Assembly (NCBI GenBank): GCA_013180625.2
Contig: SNVD02001400.1
Span: 1,364,001 to 1,428,000 of the forward strand
Reading direction: 5' to 3'
Source of the DNA: Boswellia sacra
Taxonomy: Eukaryota; Streptophyta; Magnoliopsida; Sapindales; Burseraceae
DNA: 64,000 bases
In this document: positions 11,291-22,871 of the stretch, piece by piece
How the letters are laid out: each line of letters starts with the position of its first letter
Numbering within the stretch: position 1 is the first letter of the stretch
Position numbers and translations under genes: made by a program
The notes under the pieces: model-generated
What the model was told of the DNA's origin: nothing
Seen by the model: only the letters and a program-made list of their open reading frames with translations
The model's database searches: none

Positions 11291-12115
11291 ATGAGTTCTT
11301 CTACGCGAAGTGCTTCAAGTTCCAACCCACCTGAGGGTGGTGAGAGGTTGGAATTTTGCAGGGCCATGAGAGATGTGGCCAATGCATTGGTCGAAAAAGT
11401 GGCAAACACGGTTAGGGAGACTCTTCGTACTAACCCACCACCACCGCCTCAACCGGTATTAGAGATAGGTGTCGATAATAGAATGAAGAATGCACTTAGA
11501 GAATTCCAACGCCATAATCCACCTATTTTCAATAGGGAGCCTGATCCGAATGTTGCAAAAGATTGGCTTATACGAGTTGAGTGCCTCTTTAGTTTTTTTG
11601 CAAGTTGAAGAGGATTTACGGGTTAGGGTGACAACTCATCTGTTGTCAGAAGAGGCATTATAGTGGTGGACATCTGTTGAGCGTATTAGAAGAGAAAACA
11701 TCCTTTCATAGAGGGACTACTCTACTGATTTTATAGAAAAATATTTTCCTATGACAGTGCAAAAGTATGAGACACGGTTTACTACCTTATCTTGTTTTGT
11801 ACCTGGTTTGGTGGCAGATGAGGCTAGTAAAGCTCGAAGATTTCAAAGGGGACTGAGAGATGACATCAGACCCTCAATTGTAGTGTGTTTTGACTACATA
11901 TTCTGATGTAGTGGACACCGCCTTAGTTGCAGAACATGAACTATCCCACTCCCAGAGTTATAGAGTTTGGGGTATTGGCATGTCAAGTGAGTCCTCACAG
12001 AGTTAGAGAGTTTATTATGGGTGTGGAAAACCAGGTCACTTACGACATTAGTGTCCCAGATGTTATAGATGTGGACAATACGGTCATATGTAACGGGATT
12101 ATCCAGCAGCGATGA
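11291..12115 (+). pseudogene. gypsy-2 gag pseudogene
   Basis: An ATG at 11291 opens a gag-like frame (N-terminal Ser/Pro-rich, then REFQRHNPPIFNREPDPNVA, typical of plant gypsy gag). The frame is lost at a T-run near 11595. Gag sequence continues in another frame with stops inside the W-W region (about 11655) and at about 11710. Two tandem CCHC knuckles are detectable at about 12015-12110 (C-G-K-P-G-H, then C-G-Q-Y-G-H). The first Cys of knuckle one has become Tyr, and stops interrupt both. Non-functional. Confidence 0.75.
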
Positions 12116-12329
12116 GAGGTCTTAGAGTGCCACTAGTTAGACCCAACCGACTCCTTGACAAGGGTCAGGGTCACAGTCTAGACCACCATTTCAGGGACGC
12201 ACCTCTCGAGGATAAAGTCGTGTGGGTCATTCCGGTTTAAGTCCCAGGCCCAAAGCAGACAATACATGGAGTTATAGTGTCAGACCCTGGGTGGGCTGCC
12301 CTGTGTGCAGACTCAAGGGTTACTCTTAA

Positions 12330-14550
12330 AAAAAAAAATTAGTGCATGGGCCCGTGTTTTATTTGGTTATGGAGCTACGCATTCTTTTATATCTACCCAT
12401 TCTACATCTGTGATAGGATTAGAGTCTAATTTGTTGGACTCTGTACTACATGTGGAGTCACCTATGGGCAGTACTCTAGAGGTTGAGAGTGTCGTTCCTG
12501 TATGTTAGTGATCAATGGGCACATGTTATCATGTAATGTGATACTTATGGATTTCATGGAGTATGATGTGATATTAGGAATGGATTGGTTGTCCGCCTAT
12601 CAAGTTATATTAGATTGTCACAAGAAAGGGGTGAGGAACATGATAGCAAGTATATTAGTAGGGGAGATTAATAAAGGGGTTTCTGGACTTCCTCGTGTGG
12701 TGACTGAATTTTTTGATGTTTTTCCTGAAGAATTACCTGGGTTACCTCCAACTAGAGAAGTGGAGTTGCTACCGAGGTGTATCCAAGTGTGGCACCTATA
12801 TCAGTTACTCCTTATCGAATGGCTCCAGCATAATTGGGAGAGCCAAAGTTACAAATATAAGAATTATTAGATAAAGGATTTATCCGATCCAGTACTTCTC
12901 CCTGGAGGGCACTATTATTATTTATAAAGAAGAAAGATGGTTCGTTGGGTTTATGTATAGATTACAAGCAGTTAAATTGGATTATAGTGAAAAATAAATA
13001 TACTTTTTCCTATGATCGATGATTTGTTCGGTCAGCTAAGAGGATCTTGTTGTTTTTTTGAGATAGATCTTTGTTCGGGTTATCATCAGTTGAGAATAAA
13101 GGAAAAAAAAATACCCAAAACCGCCTTTCATACCTGGTATGGGCATTATAAGTTTCTGGTCATGCTATTTAGACTGACTAATACTCTTGCTGCCTTTATG
13201 GATTTGATGAACCATGTTTTCAGACCTCACTTAGACCAATTTGTGATTGTGTTCGTAGATGATATCCTCAATTATTCTTCATCTGAGGTTGAACATGAGC
13301 AACATCTATGCATGGCACTTCAAACATTGAGAGAGCATAGTCTTTATGTCAAGCTAAGTAAATGTGAATTCTGGCTATCAGAAGTGAGATTTTTGGACCA
13401 TGTAGTGTCAAGACAAGGAACCTCAGTAGATTCATCAAAAGTAGAAGCAGTTATAAAGTGGGAAACCAAAGAATGTGTTTGAAGTACGTAGCTTCTTAGG
13501 TTTAGCAGGGTACCATCAGCGTTCTATTGAGAATTTTTCTCGATTGGCTGCATCAATAACTAGGTTAACAAGGAAAGGTGTCAAATTCGAATGGAATGAG
13601 ACATGTGAGCAAGCATTTCAAAAAAAAAAAAAGATTAACTTCAACACCTATCCTTGTGATACCACAACGTGGAATTGATCAGGTAACGTGGAATTGATCA
13701 GGTAGTTTTCATCGATGCTTCCTTGGATGGGTTGGGGTGTGTGTTAATGCAACAGGGTCGAGTTGTAGCTTATGCATCACGTCAGTTGAAACCTCATGAG
13801 TAGAATTATCCCACCCACGATTTAGAACTTGCTGCGGTAGTGTATGCTTTGAAAATTTGGCAGCATTAGTTATATGGAGAAAGATTTGAAGTCTGTTGTG
13901 ATCATAAAAGTTTGAAATACATTTTCACTTAAAAAGACTTGAACTTGAGACAGTAGAGATGGATGGAGTATTGGGAAGACTATGATTTCTCTATCCAATA
14001 TCATCCAGGCAAGGCAAATGTGGTGGCTGACGCATTCAGTGGAAAGTCGAGGGCCATGACTAGTGCAATGATAGGTGAGTGGAGCATGTTGCGGTCTATT
14101 TATGATTATGATATCTAGGTTGAGGATCGCGGAGATCAGATTCGCCTTTTTACACTTGTTACCCAAACGTCTCTTGTGTATGGAGTGATTGAAAGGCAAC
14201 AACAAGATTTTTAGACCAGAGCCTTGTATGAGCAAGTGTTACGTGGTGATGGAAGTGTCGATTGGATAATTGGTTCAGAATGGAGTTTGCGATTCAAGGG
14301 CAGAATCTTGGTTCCATCAAGTAAAGAGTGTAAAGATGATATTCTTAAGGAATTTCATTATTCTAAATTTATTGTTCATCCAGGTGGTACCAAGATGTAT
14401 CATGAATTACGTCGACAGTTTTGGTGGAAAGGAATGAAGTGGAATGTTACTGAATATGTGGCTAGATGCCTTACTTGTCAACAAGTGAAGGCTGAGCACC
14501 AAAGGCCTGCAGGATTCCTCCAACCACTTCCTGTAGCAGAATGGAAATGA
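12330..14550 (+). pseudogene. gypsy-2 pol pseudogene (protease, RT, RNase H, partial integrase)
   Basis: The protease motif near 12360 reads GYGATHSFIS, so the catalytic Asp is replaced by Gly. LGMDWL follows at 12570-12590. RT runs from about 12700 with the conserved DVFPEELPGLPP start. Its LCIDYKQLN block is preserved, and the active site FVDD lies at 13252-13263 (VFVDDIL). RNase H begins with DASLDG near 13708 and retains the ADA motif near 14028. The integrase HHCC finger occupies about 14345-14480 (H-Y...H-P then C-L-T-C). The coding sequence stops at TGA 14548-14550 before any D-D-E core, and 180 bp later the 3' LTR begins. Many stops and frameshifts occur, for example after AFQ at the A-run near 13620. 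Confidence 0.8.
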
Positions 14551-14720
14551 GATGCATCCTTTGGGAACAAAATCTTGAGGGCTGAGGCCTAATAGAGAAC
14601 AGTATGGTTTAGTGTGCGATTGGGTTTAGACCGACAGTGGGACTGGGACGAGGTAGTAGGCCTCGGCCCAGATCGTCACAGTACTCATATTTTCAAATTT
14701 CGAGGACGAAATTTATTTCT

Positions 14721-14732
14721 AAGAGGGTAGGT
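14721..14732 (+). other. gypsy-2 polypurine tract
   Basis: AAGAGGGTAGGT directly precedes the TGTGGAAT of the 3' LTR. The gypsy-typical sequence TTTCGAGGACGAAATTT lies just upstream (about 14698-14715). Confidence 0.7.
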
Positions 14733-14742
14733 TGTGGAATCC

Positions 14743-14790
<48 letters not shown>

Positions 14791-17541
14791 ATTTTAGAAA
14801 ATATAACTAAGGGTATTTGAGTAATTTTATGAGAATTGGGTTGGATAATAGAAGTGGGCTTGTGTTGGAATTAGTAAGGGAGAATTGGGCTTGAATTTGA
14901 AATTAGTGGACCTAAGCCCATAAACCAAGGCCTTGTATATAAATAAGGGAGGATTTTTCTGGAAAAGGGGAGAGATCTTTCTTTCATTTTGGGGATAGAA
15001 TAGAGGGGAGTTGACGGCAAAAGAAAGAGGAAGAGAAGAAGAAGAAGAAGAGAAGGAAGAAAGAGAGGAAAATTTCAAAGAAGTTTAGCTTGGAAAACAG
15101 GTAGGAGATTCTAACACTATACTTACTTCATATTATGTGTTTTGTTGTTGAATTGATATTGTTGTTATGTATGTGTCATGTGTTGACTTGATTGCTTGAT
15201 TGCTTGGATGATGAAATATGAGTGAAGTTACTTATTGCAAGTTATTTGTTGTGATTGCATGAAGAATTATGTGTGAATTGAAGTGTTGATAAAGTGGAGT
15301 AGAGATGATTTTGTGAGAAGTGCAGTTCATGTGACTGTCTTGTGTTGATTGAGTTGATGCGTTTTTCTGGATTGAGAATTGTATGATTTCTCATTTGTTT
15401 TAAAAAATAGACGTATTAAGCTTTAATTAGCCGTTGATTTTGTTGAATTTGGAGTTAAAACGGATTTTTGGTGAATTTTTGAAGTTAGGAGTTGAAATAT
15501 GGAAATAGGATGTGTTGAACCAACTTCAGAATTCGATTCTGATGTTTCTCTCGATAGTGAACAGTATCATGAACAGTGAATCGAGTGTCGGGTGAACAGT
15601 ACCGAAAACAGTAAATCGAGTGTAGAGTGAACAGTAAACAGTATTATGAACAATATCGATTATCGAGTGAACAGTATTGTAAACAGTAAATCGAGTGTCG
15701 AGTAAACAATATATCCAGTGAATAGTGTCTAGTGAATAGTGAATCCAGTGAATAATATGTCGAGTAAACAATATATCCAGTGAAATAGTATGTCGAGTGA
15801 ATAGTATATCCAATGAAATAGTATGTCGAGTGAATAGTGAATCCAGTGAATAGTATATTGAGTGAACAGTATCTCTAGTAAACAGTGTCGAGTGAACAGT
15901 ATTTTCGGAGAATAGTATCGAAAAACAGTGTCGGGTGAACAATATTTTCAGTGAACAGTATCGAGAAACAGTGTCGAGTGTCAGAGAAAAATTTCAGAAT
16001 CACCCCAAATTGACTGTATACTTCCCAAAAAGTCCTAGATTTGCATAAAGATCATATTTCTTGAGATTTATCATAGTAATGATATTGAAAGGCTGTTAAT
16101 GTATGCATTGGACCTTGGATGGGCTGTTTTGTATACGGATCCAAGGAGAATGCAGATAAAATGATATGAAGTGTTGGACCTTGGATGAACCGTTCTGTAT
16201 GCGGACCCAAGGGGAACACGAATAAAATGATATAAGGTGTTGGACCTTGGGTGGACCGTTCTGTATACGGACCCAAGGGGAACACGAATAAAACGACGTG
16301 ATGTGTTAGACCTTGGGTGAACCGTTCTGTATGCGGACCCAAGGAGAACACGAATAAAATGATATGAGGTGTTGGACCTTGGATGGACCGTTCTATATAC
16401 GGACCCAAGGGGAACACGAATAAAACGACGTGATGTGTTGGACCTTGGGTGGACTGTTCTGTATATGGACCTAAGGGAAACACGAATAAAATGACATATT
16501 GATGGACCTTAGGTGGACCGTTCTATATGCGGACCCAAGGGGAACACGAATAAAACGACGTGATGTGTTGGACCTTGGGTGGACCGTTCTGTATACGGAC
16601 CTAAGGGGAACACGAATAAAACGACGTATTGATGGACCTTGGGTGGACCGTTCTATATGCGGACCCAAGGGGAACACGAATAAAATGATATGAAGTGTTG
16701 GACCTTGGGTGGACCGTTCTTTACACGGACCCAAGAGGAACACGAATATAATGATATGAGGTGTTGGACCTTGGGTGGACCGTTCTGTATACGGACCCAA
16801 GGGGAACACGAATAAAACGACGTGATATGTTGGACCTTGGGTGGACCGTTCCGTATACGGACCTAAGGGGAACACGAATAAAACGACGTGTTGATGGACC
16901 TTGGGTGGACCGTTCTATATACGGATCCAAGGGGAACACGAATAAAATGACGTGATGTGTTGGACCTTGGATTGACCGTTCTGTATACTGATCCAAGGGA
17001 AAAACGAATATAATAAAGATGATGTATTGAACTTTGGATGGGCCGTTCTATATACGGATCTAAGGGGAATACGAATATAAATTTGATGTGCGAGTGGACA
17101 TAATTGGTTGATCTATTAGTATTTGATGTCAAATTTTGTGACTGAATATTTGTGGAAAGTGTATGATTTAGTATAATGTTAGAATGTTCCTACTGGGCTT
17201 TATACTCACCCCTTCCCTCTACAGGTACACAGAAGAATGTTCACACTAGTGATGTTCCAGAGCTTTCCTAGAAAGTCTGGAGTCTACATACATATCATGA
17301 TTATTGGAGATAGTCTTGTTTCTCCTAGCTTATGATGGGAGATTTTGTTGTGTGACTATAATCTTATGTATGGCCTTTAGTCACCAATATATGTACAATT
17401 GATTTTGAACAAATAGCCATAAGTTGTAATGAATTCCTGTGATGTATATATATAAAAGAAAAATATTGATGATGTGTTTTTATTATTTTTCTTAAGCAAT
17501 CACCCTTAAAGTCTCTAAATAAGAGATTTTAGGGCATGACA
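14733..17541 (+). repeat. gypsy-2 3' LTR
   Basis: It aligns end to end with the 5' LTR with only scattered substitutions; the main differences are a longer TA run near the start and array copy numbers. Array A lies at about 15540-15985. Array B lies at about 16103-17085, with 15 units starting at about 16113, 16179, 16244, 16311, 16377, 16443, 16507, 16573, 16637, 16703, 16769, 16834, 16899, 16964 and 17031. It ends GGGCATGACA, next to the TTACC duplication. Confidence 0.9.
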
Positions 17542-18129
17542 TTACCACCCCCACCAGCATCACCCTCATCAGCAGCTACTGCACTTAATCCAAGTAGTCC
17601 AAGCCCAAGTACAGACCCAAGCTCAGCCAGTTGTGGGTGATGAAGCTCAGGGATTGGCCACAGTGGCAAGTTTCTCAGGTTAGTGATGGGCTTGTTGAAC
17701 TACTGGAGTCTTCATTTGATGAACTACAGGATTTGCTTTTGATCTGTAGCCATAACCATTATGTTGTGGCTTTGAGTCATGGCTTTTGGTTAAACAATCT
17801 CCCATTTCTAGCTAATAATCAATTATTAAGAATTCAATAGAAACTGAACAGGACTTGGAGAGGATTGGATCAATGATTTACTTTAAAAAAGTTTGAAACT
17901 TTTCAAAGAAAAATGAAAAGCCAAGAGAACCCAGATGAGATTAAGGGAGAAAGAACAAGAGAAGCTAAGATTTGGGTTCAATGAATTGAGAGATGGAGAA
18001 CGAAACCTAGATGAAGATTTTGAAGGTATATGCAAGAAATTAAGAGTGTTAAAAAGTCTAAAAGAGAAAGGATAAACATGGTCAACAATTGAATTGTGTT
18101 GAAACCTCCATTGAAAAATAAAGAAAGAG
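17542..18129. other. right half of the gypsy-2 target and flank; no intact gene
   Basis: After the TTACC duplication the sequence continues the split Pro/His/Gln-rich frame to a stop near 17680. A 69-codon ORF (17631-17840) has no recognisable domain. From 17840 the sequence is A/G-rich and non-coding, running into the copia LTR. Confidence 0.35.
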
Positions 18130-18456
18130 AGAAAGAAAAGAGATAAAGCTGAGTGAAATAAAAAATATTTTATTGACTTTTTCCTTGTCTTTTTGAAATG
18201 TACAGTACAGATGCTTTTATATTATTACAAAGTTAAAAGGTAAGTACAGTTGGCAATCTTTGGACAAATTGCTATAATCAAGCAAAGACATATGTGCTGA
18301 GATTGGAGCTTAATTTTTGCGCGTCCTCTAGTTGTCAAGAGTAATTGTCTATTCATGTTGTCACTGCAAATGTCATCGTGATCAACTTACCATAAAAATT
18401 ACTTTTCCATTTGTGGACCAGAAATTATTTAATCGGGTGGATTGGCTTGCTTAACA
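18130..18456 (-). repeat. copia 3' LTR (327 bp)
   Basis: Minus-strand start TGTTAAGCAAGCCAATCC at 18456. It matches both halves of the split 5' LTR (22777-22871 and 33953-34174) with modest divergence. The RNase H frame ends at a TAA inside this LTR (18429-18431). Confidence 0.85.
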
Positions 18457-21400
18457 TCCCCCCTCAAGCTCAAGTGTCTTTTATAGACATTGAGCTTGGA
18501 TCTTAAATATTCAAATCTATTAACAGCCAGAGGTTTTGTAAATATGTCAGCTATATGATCAAGAGAAGGAACATATCTTATATCAAGCTCTTTGTTAGCT
18601 ACTTTATCTCTTACAAAATGAACATCTATCTCAATGTGTTTTGTTCGTCCATGAAAGACAGGATTTGATGCCAAAGAGGCAGCACCTAGGTTGTCACACC
18701 ACGTTATAGGAATTCCAACAAGTTCAACATGTAACTCTTTGAGTAAAGAACAAATCCACGTCAACTCAGCACTAACATGAGCCAAGGCTCTATATTCTGA
18801 CTCAGTGCTTGACCTAGCCACTACTTATTGTTTCTTTGAACTCCATGAAATCAAATTCTTTCCTAGAAAAACACAATATCCTCCAGTAGATTTTCTATCA
18901 TCAATATCACATCCCCAATCAGCATCAGTATATGCATTTAGTTCTAACCTCCCAACAAGTGAAAAGAACAAACCTGTGTCTTTAGTTCCCTGTAAGTATC
19001 TGAGTATTATTTTAACAAATTGCCAATGCTCTTATGTAGGATTGGATAAAAATTGACTTAACTTATTTACAGAGTAAGCAATCTCAGGTCTTGTCAATGT
19101 AACATATTGTAAGGACCCAATTGTACTTCTATATAAGGTAAAGTCATGAAAAGGTTTACCTCCTAATTTTGAGAGCTTTTGACCAGTCACCATTAGAGTT
19201 GGGCAGGCTTTTGATGCTTCCATGTTGGTCTTTTTTAGCAGATCCGAAATGTATTTTGCTTGTGATAAGTGCATTCCTTTTGAGTCTCTAAAAACTTCAA
19301 TTCCCAGGAAGTAATTGAGAAAACCCAAATCCTTGAGAGAAAAACAGGTTCCTAAATCTTGAATGACTTTATTGATTGCCTCATTAGAGTCTCCTGTCAC
19401 CAAGATATCATCTACATAAATTAGGATCAAAACAATGTGGTTGTTACTCTGTTGGATAAAAAGCGAATTGTCTGACTTGGAGTTAGTGAATCCCCAATGA
19501 GTTAATGTTGCTCGAAGTCTTTGAAACCAAGCTTTGGGTGCTTGTTTTAGACTGTACAACGTCTTTTTCAGCTTGCAAACAAAATCAGGTTTCTTAGTAT
19601 CTACAAAACCTTCAGGCTACATCATGTAAACTGTTTCAGATAATTCACCATTCAAAAAAGCATTATTTACATCTCTTTGCTTAACATCCCATCCTTTCAT
19701 TACAGCCAGACTAAGAACAATCTTTATAGTGCAAGATTTGACCAGAGGACTAAATGTTTCAGAGAAATCTACTCTAGGGGTTTGATGAAACCCTTTTGCC
19801 ACAAGTCTTGCTTTAGACCTGGAAACAGTACCATCAGGATTATGTTTAATTTTGAAAATCCATTTGTTGCCAACAAGTTTCAAGTCGGGTGTAAAAGGAA
19901 CCAATTCCCAGGTTTCATTTTTCATAAGAGCACTAAATTCTTCTTGCATTGCCTATCTCCATTTCATATCATTCAAGGCATGTTCAACAGAGATGGGTAG
20001 ATCATCTATTGATGAGGGTTCAGATTTGGTGATGAGATATGTTTTTGGTTTGAAGATTCTAGCCTTTGATCTTGTGATCATTGGATGGACAGAGGCACTA
20101 GTGTTTGGTTGTGTAATAGGAATTGTGTGAGTGGAAGTGGGTAAAGTTTGGTCATCTAGATGTTGGACAGGAGCTTCATTTTGAAGGTGAGTTGGTGAGC
20201 TTAATGAAGAGGATGAAAGGTTTGGAAGGTTACCTGAATGAGATGGTTCAAAGGCGAACTCTGCATTCTGAGATATTGCTTCAGGCTGTTGACTAGTTGA
20301 AATCTCTGCCCCACAAACAAATTCAAGGATTTTATAATTCTGAAAAGTTGTTTTAGGTGTTTGAGTAGCTGTGCACTTCAAGAAATTGTTGTTAGACTTG
20401 AAAGGAAACTCTTGTTCATTAAAAATCACATGTCTAGCCACATAGACTTTCTTAGAGGGGTGTAAACACCTATACCCTTTGTGCACGGAACTATAACCCA
20501 AGAAGACACATTTTTCAGTATGAAATTGGAATTTATTTTTGTTGTAAGGTCTAAGGAATGGGAAACAAGCTGATCCAAAAACGCGAAGAAAAGTGTACTC
20601 AGGTTTAAGTTTGAACAACTTCTCAAAAGGTGACAAGTTGGCTAAGGTGGGAGTAGGCAATCTATTGATTAAGAAAACAGATGTATGAAAAGCTTCCCAC
20701 CAAAATTGTAAAGGCATCCCTGCCTGAGCAAGTAAGGTAAGGCCAGTCTCTACTAGGTGTCTATGTTTTCGTTCAACTTTCCCATTTTGGTGGTGAGTGT
20801 GTGGGCAGGGGTGCCTAAAAAATGCCACGGTCTCTCAGGTATGATAAAAATGGCCGAAATTCCCCTCCCCAATCAGATTGAAGGATTTTAATCCTTTTGT
20901 CTAACAATCTTTCTATGTGTTTTCTAAACTGAATGAAGACTGTTAAGGCTTGTGACTTGGTTGAGAGAGGAAAAATTCAGGTGTAATTGGTGAAATCATC
21001 AACAAAACTGATATAATACATGTTCCCATCATTGGACTTAACTGGTGAAGGCCCCTAAAGGTCTGTATGAACAAGTTGAAGTGGTTCGTTTGTTTTTGAT
21101 TCAGTGGATTTAAAGTTTAACCTATGATTTTTTCCATATTGACAAGGTGTACAAAATGTAGGAATGGAACTATCATAAAAATTTTTCATTTCTTGATAGG
21201 AATTCATGACATTCTTAATAACTTGTAAATTGGGATGACCCAATCTTTGATGTAGAATATCAATAGATTTAACAGATTTTAGACAAGAACTCAAGCAAGT
21301 TTTTATTGAAGAATTAGACTCAATGTCTTTATTGAAAAAGAAAATAAGGACAAAGCATTGGAAGCATTGGAGAATCTAGGTCTTGAATTTGGCAAGCCAA

Positions 21401-22764
21401 AGTTTGTTTCTGATGGTTCAATCAACTTATATAAGCCATCCTTAGCAATTCCTTGAAGCAGAGTTCTCCCCTCCATCAAATCCTTAACAAATCAAAATTG
21501 TTTATGAAACTCAACTGAAATGTCGTTATCTTTAACCAGTCTAGATATGCTAATAAGTTTCTTAGTCATGCTTGGAATAAAGAGAACATGCCTTAAATGA
21601 ATAGATTTATGAGATGCAGGTAAAACAAGAGAACCAGTGTATTAAATATCCAAACCTCGGCCATTTTCGATGGTCAATTTGTCACTCCCTCGATACTCAT
21701 TCTTTACACTCAGATTTGAAAAGTCATTGGTTATGTGATTTGTTACGCCACTGTCAAGATACCAGCTGGGATCTGCTACTCCTTCAGGTGTGGCTATGTA
21801 AGCTACAGAGTTTGTCCCCTTATTAGATTGATTTTGGGGGTTAAAGTCTGGATCCAATCGATAATAACAAATTGAAGCCGAATGGCCGAATTTCCCACAC
21901 ATTTGACAAGTGGGTTTTGAATTATTCCTGTTACCACCATTTCTACCTCTGCCTCTTGCTCTTGATTGTCCTTTGCCACCACCAAACAAAGACCCTCATC
22001 CTCCATAGTTTAAATTCTTCTTTTGATTATAATTAGACTGTGCAAAATTTGCTGACAAATTATTCTGTATGTCAATTGAAGTTGTTGTGCTAAATTGCTC
22101 GAGCCTACTTTCATAGTTGAGAAGCAACGAATAAACCTCTTGGAGTGGGAGTGTGTTGCCTCTTGCAGTGATGTTGACAACCACTGGATCGTACTCTGAC
22201 CCAAGACCAGCAAGAATGTGAGTGATTAAATCTTCTTCTAAGATTTTATTTCTAGCAGCCATCAAATTATTCTTCTAAGATTTTATTTCTAGCAGCCATC
22301 AAATCTTTTTTGGTTGAATTGAGTTGCATTTTGAGTTGAAGAGCCCTTGCCTTTTTTGGTTGAGACGCATAAAGAGTTTCCAAAGCACTCCATGCTTCAA
22401 GTGATGTTGAGCAGTCTATCACAGTGCTCAATACTTCTTCTGAAATAGATGATAACAACCAACTTAAAAGTAGTTGATCTTTCTTCCTCCATGCCTGGAA
22501 CAAAGGATTAATTTCTGTTCTTTGACTTCCATCCTGATTGATGATAAAGTTACTTGGAGGTAGGATTGATGCATCAATGAAATCTTCAAGATCATTTCCT
22601 ATTATGGATGGTAAAACTTGTGATTTCCATAACAAAAAGTTGTCTCTGTGAAGTTTAATGGGTGAAGAAAGACTGAGGTTATTTTGGGTAAAAGAAAGAA
22701 ACGGTGGCTCTGTTTTTCTATTGTGGTTTTGATTATTTTGATTTGGGTTCTCAGCCATTTGCAC
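18429..22764 (-). pseudogene. copia gag-pol polyprotein, disrupted
   Basis: Starts at ATG 22764 next to the primer-binding site. Domains in minus-strand order are:
- gag (22764-21996);
- CCHC knuckle C-Q-M-C-G-K-F-G-H at about 21905-21865;
- protease motif LDSGVTNHI (about 21770-21740; the usual DSGA is DSGV);
- pre-integrase HHCC finger (LGHP then C-T-P-C, about 21245-21130);
- integrase core with SDWGGEF near 20870 and HQNGKVERKHR near 20780;
- RT (19949-19032) with YVDD at about 19404-19415;
- RNase H (18821-18429) with the ADIFTKPL motif.
Breaks include a 37-bp tandem duplication in gag (22233-22306), a stop at 19617 between RT segments, and several others between 20830 and 21640. Non-functional but little decayed in sequence. 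Confidence 0.85.
18457..18466 (-). other. copia polypurine tract
   Basis: Minus strand reads GAGGGGGGA directly before the TGTTAAGC LTR start, the canonical position. Confidence 0.85.
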
Positions 22765-22776
22765 GCTCTAATACCA
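22765..22776 (-). other. copia primer-binding site
   Basis: Minus strand TGGTATTAGAGC, adjacent to the LTR end at 22777 and just upstream of the gag ATG. It is the copia variant of the tRNA-Met complementary site. Confidence 0.8.
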
Positions 22777-22871
22777 AAAAAGAAAAGAGATAAAGTTGAG
22801 TGAAATAAAAAATATTTTATTGACTTTTTCTTGGTCTTTTTGGACTGTACCGTATACATGCCTTTATATTA
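22777..22871 (-). repeat. copia 5' LTR, inner piece
   Basis: Matches 18130-18224 of the 3' LTR. It is cut after TTTATATTA by MULE-1; the rest of the LTR lies at 33944-34174. Confidence 0.85.

Larger units (their letters stand above)
8404..17541 (+). mobile_element. gypsy-2: Ty3/gypsy element with very long LTRs and a decayed interior
   Basis: The element is bounded by perfect 5-bp target duplications TTACC (8399-8403 and 17542-17546). Its LTRs of 2,705 bp (8404-11108) and 2,809 bp (14733-17541) start TGTGGAATCCC and end TGACA. A tRNA-Met primer-binding site follows at 11112-11123 and a purine tract lies at about 14721-14732. The interior is only about 3.6 kb: gag, protease, RT, RNase H and the integrase zinc-binding domain are recognisable but full of stops and frameshifts, and the integrase catalytic core is missing. 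Intact ends with a dead interior suggest a defective template mobilised by proteins supplied in trans. Confidence 0.9.

Noticed and set aside
12283..12322. Host gene or tRNA-like hairpin in gypsy-2.
   Set aside because: Similarity to the LTR repeat unit explains it better.
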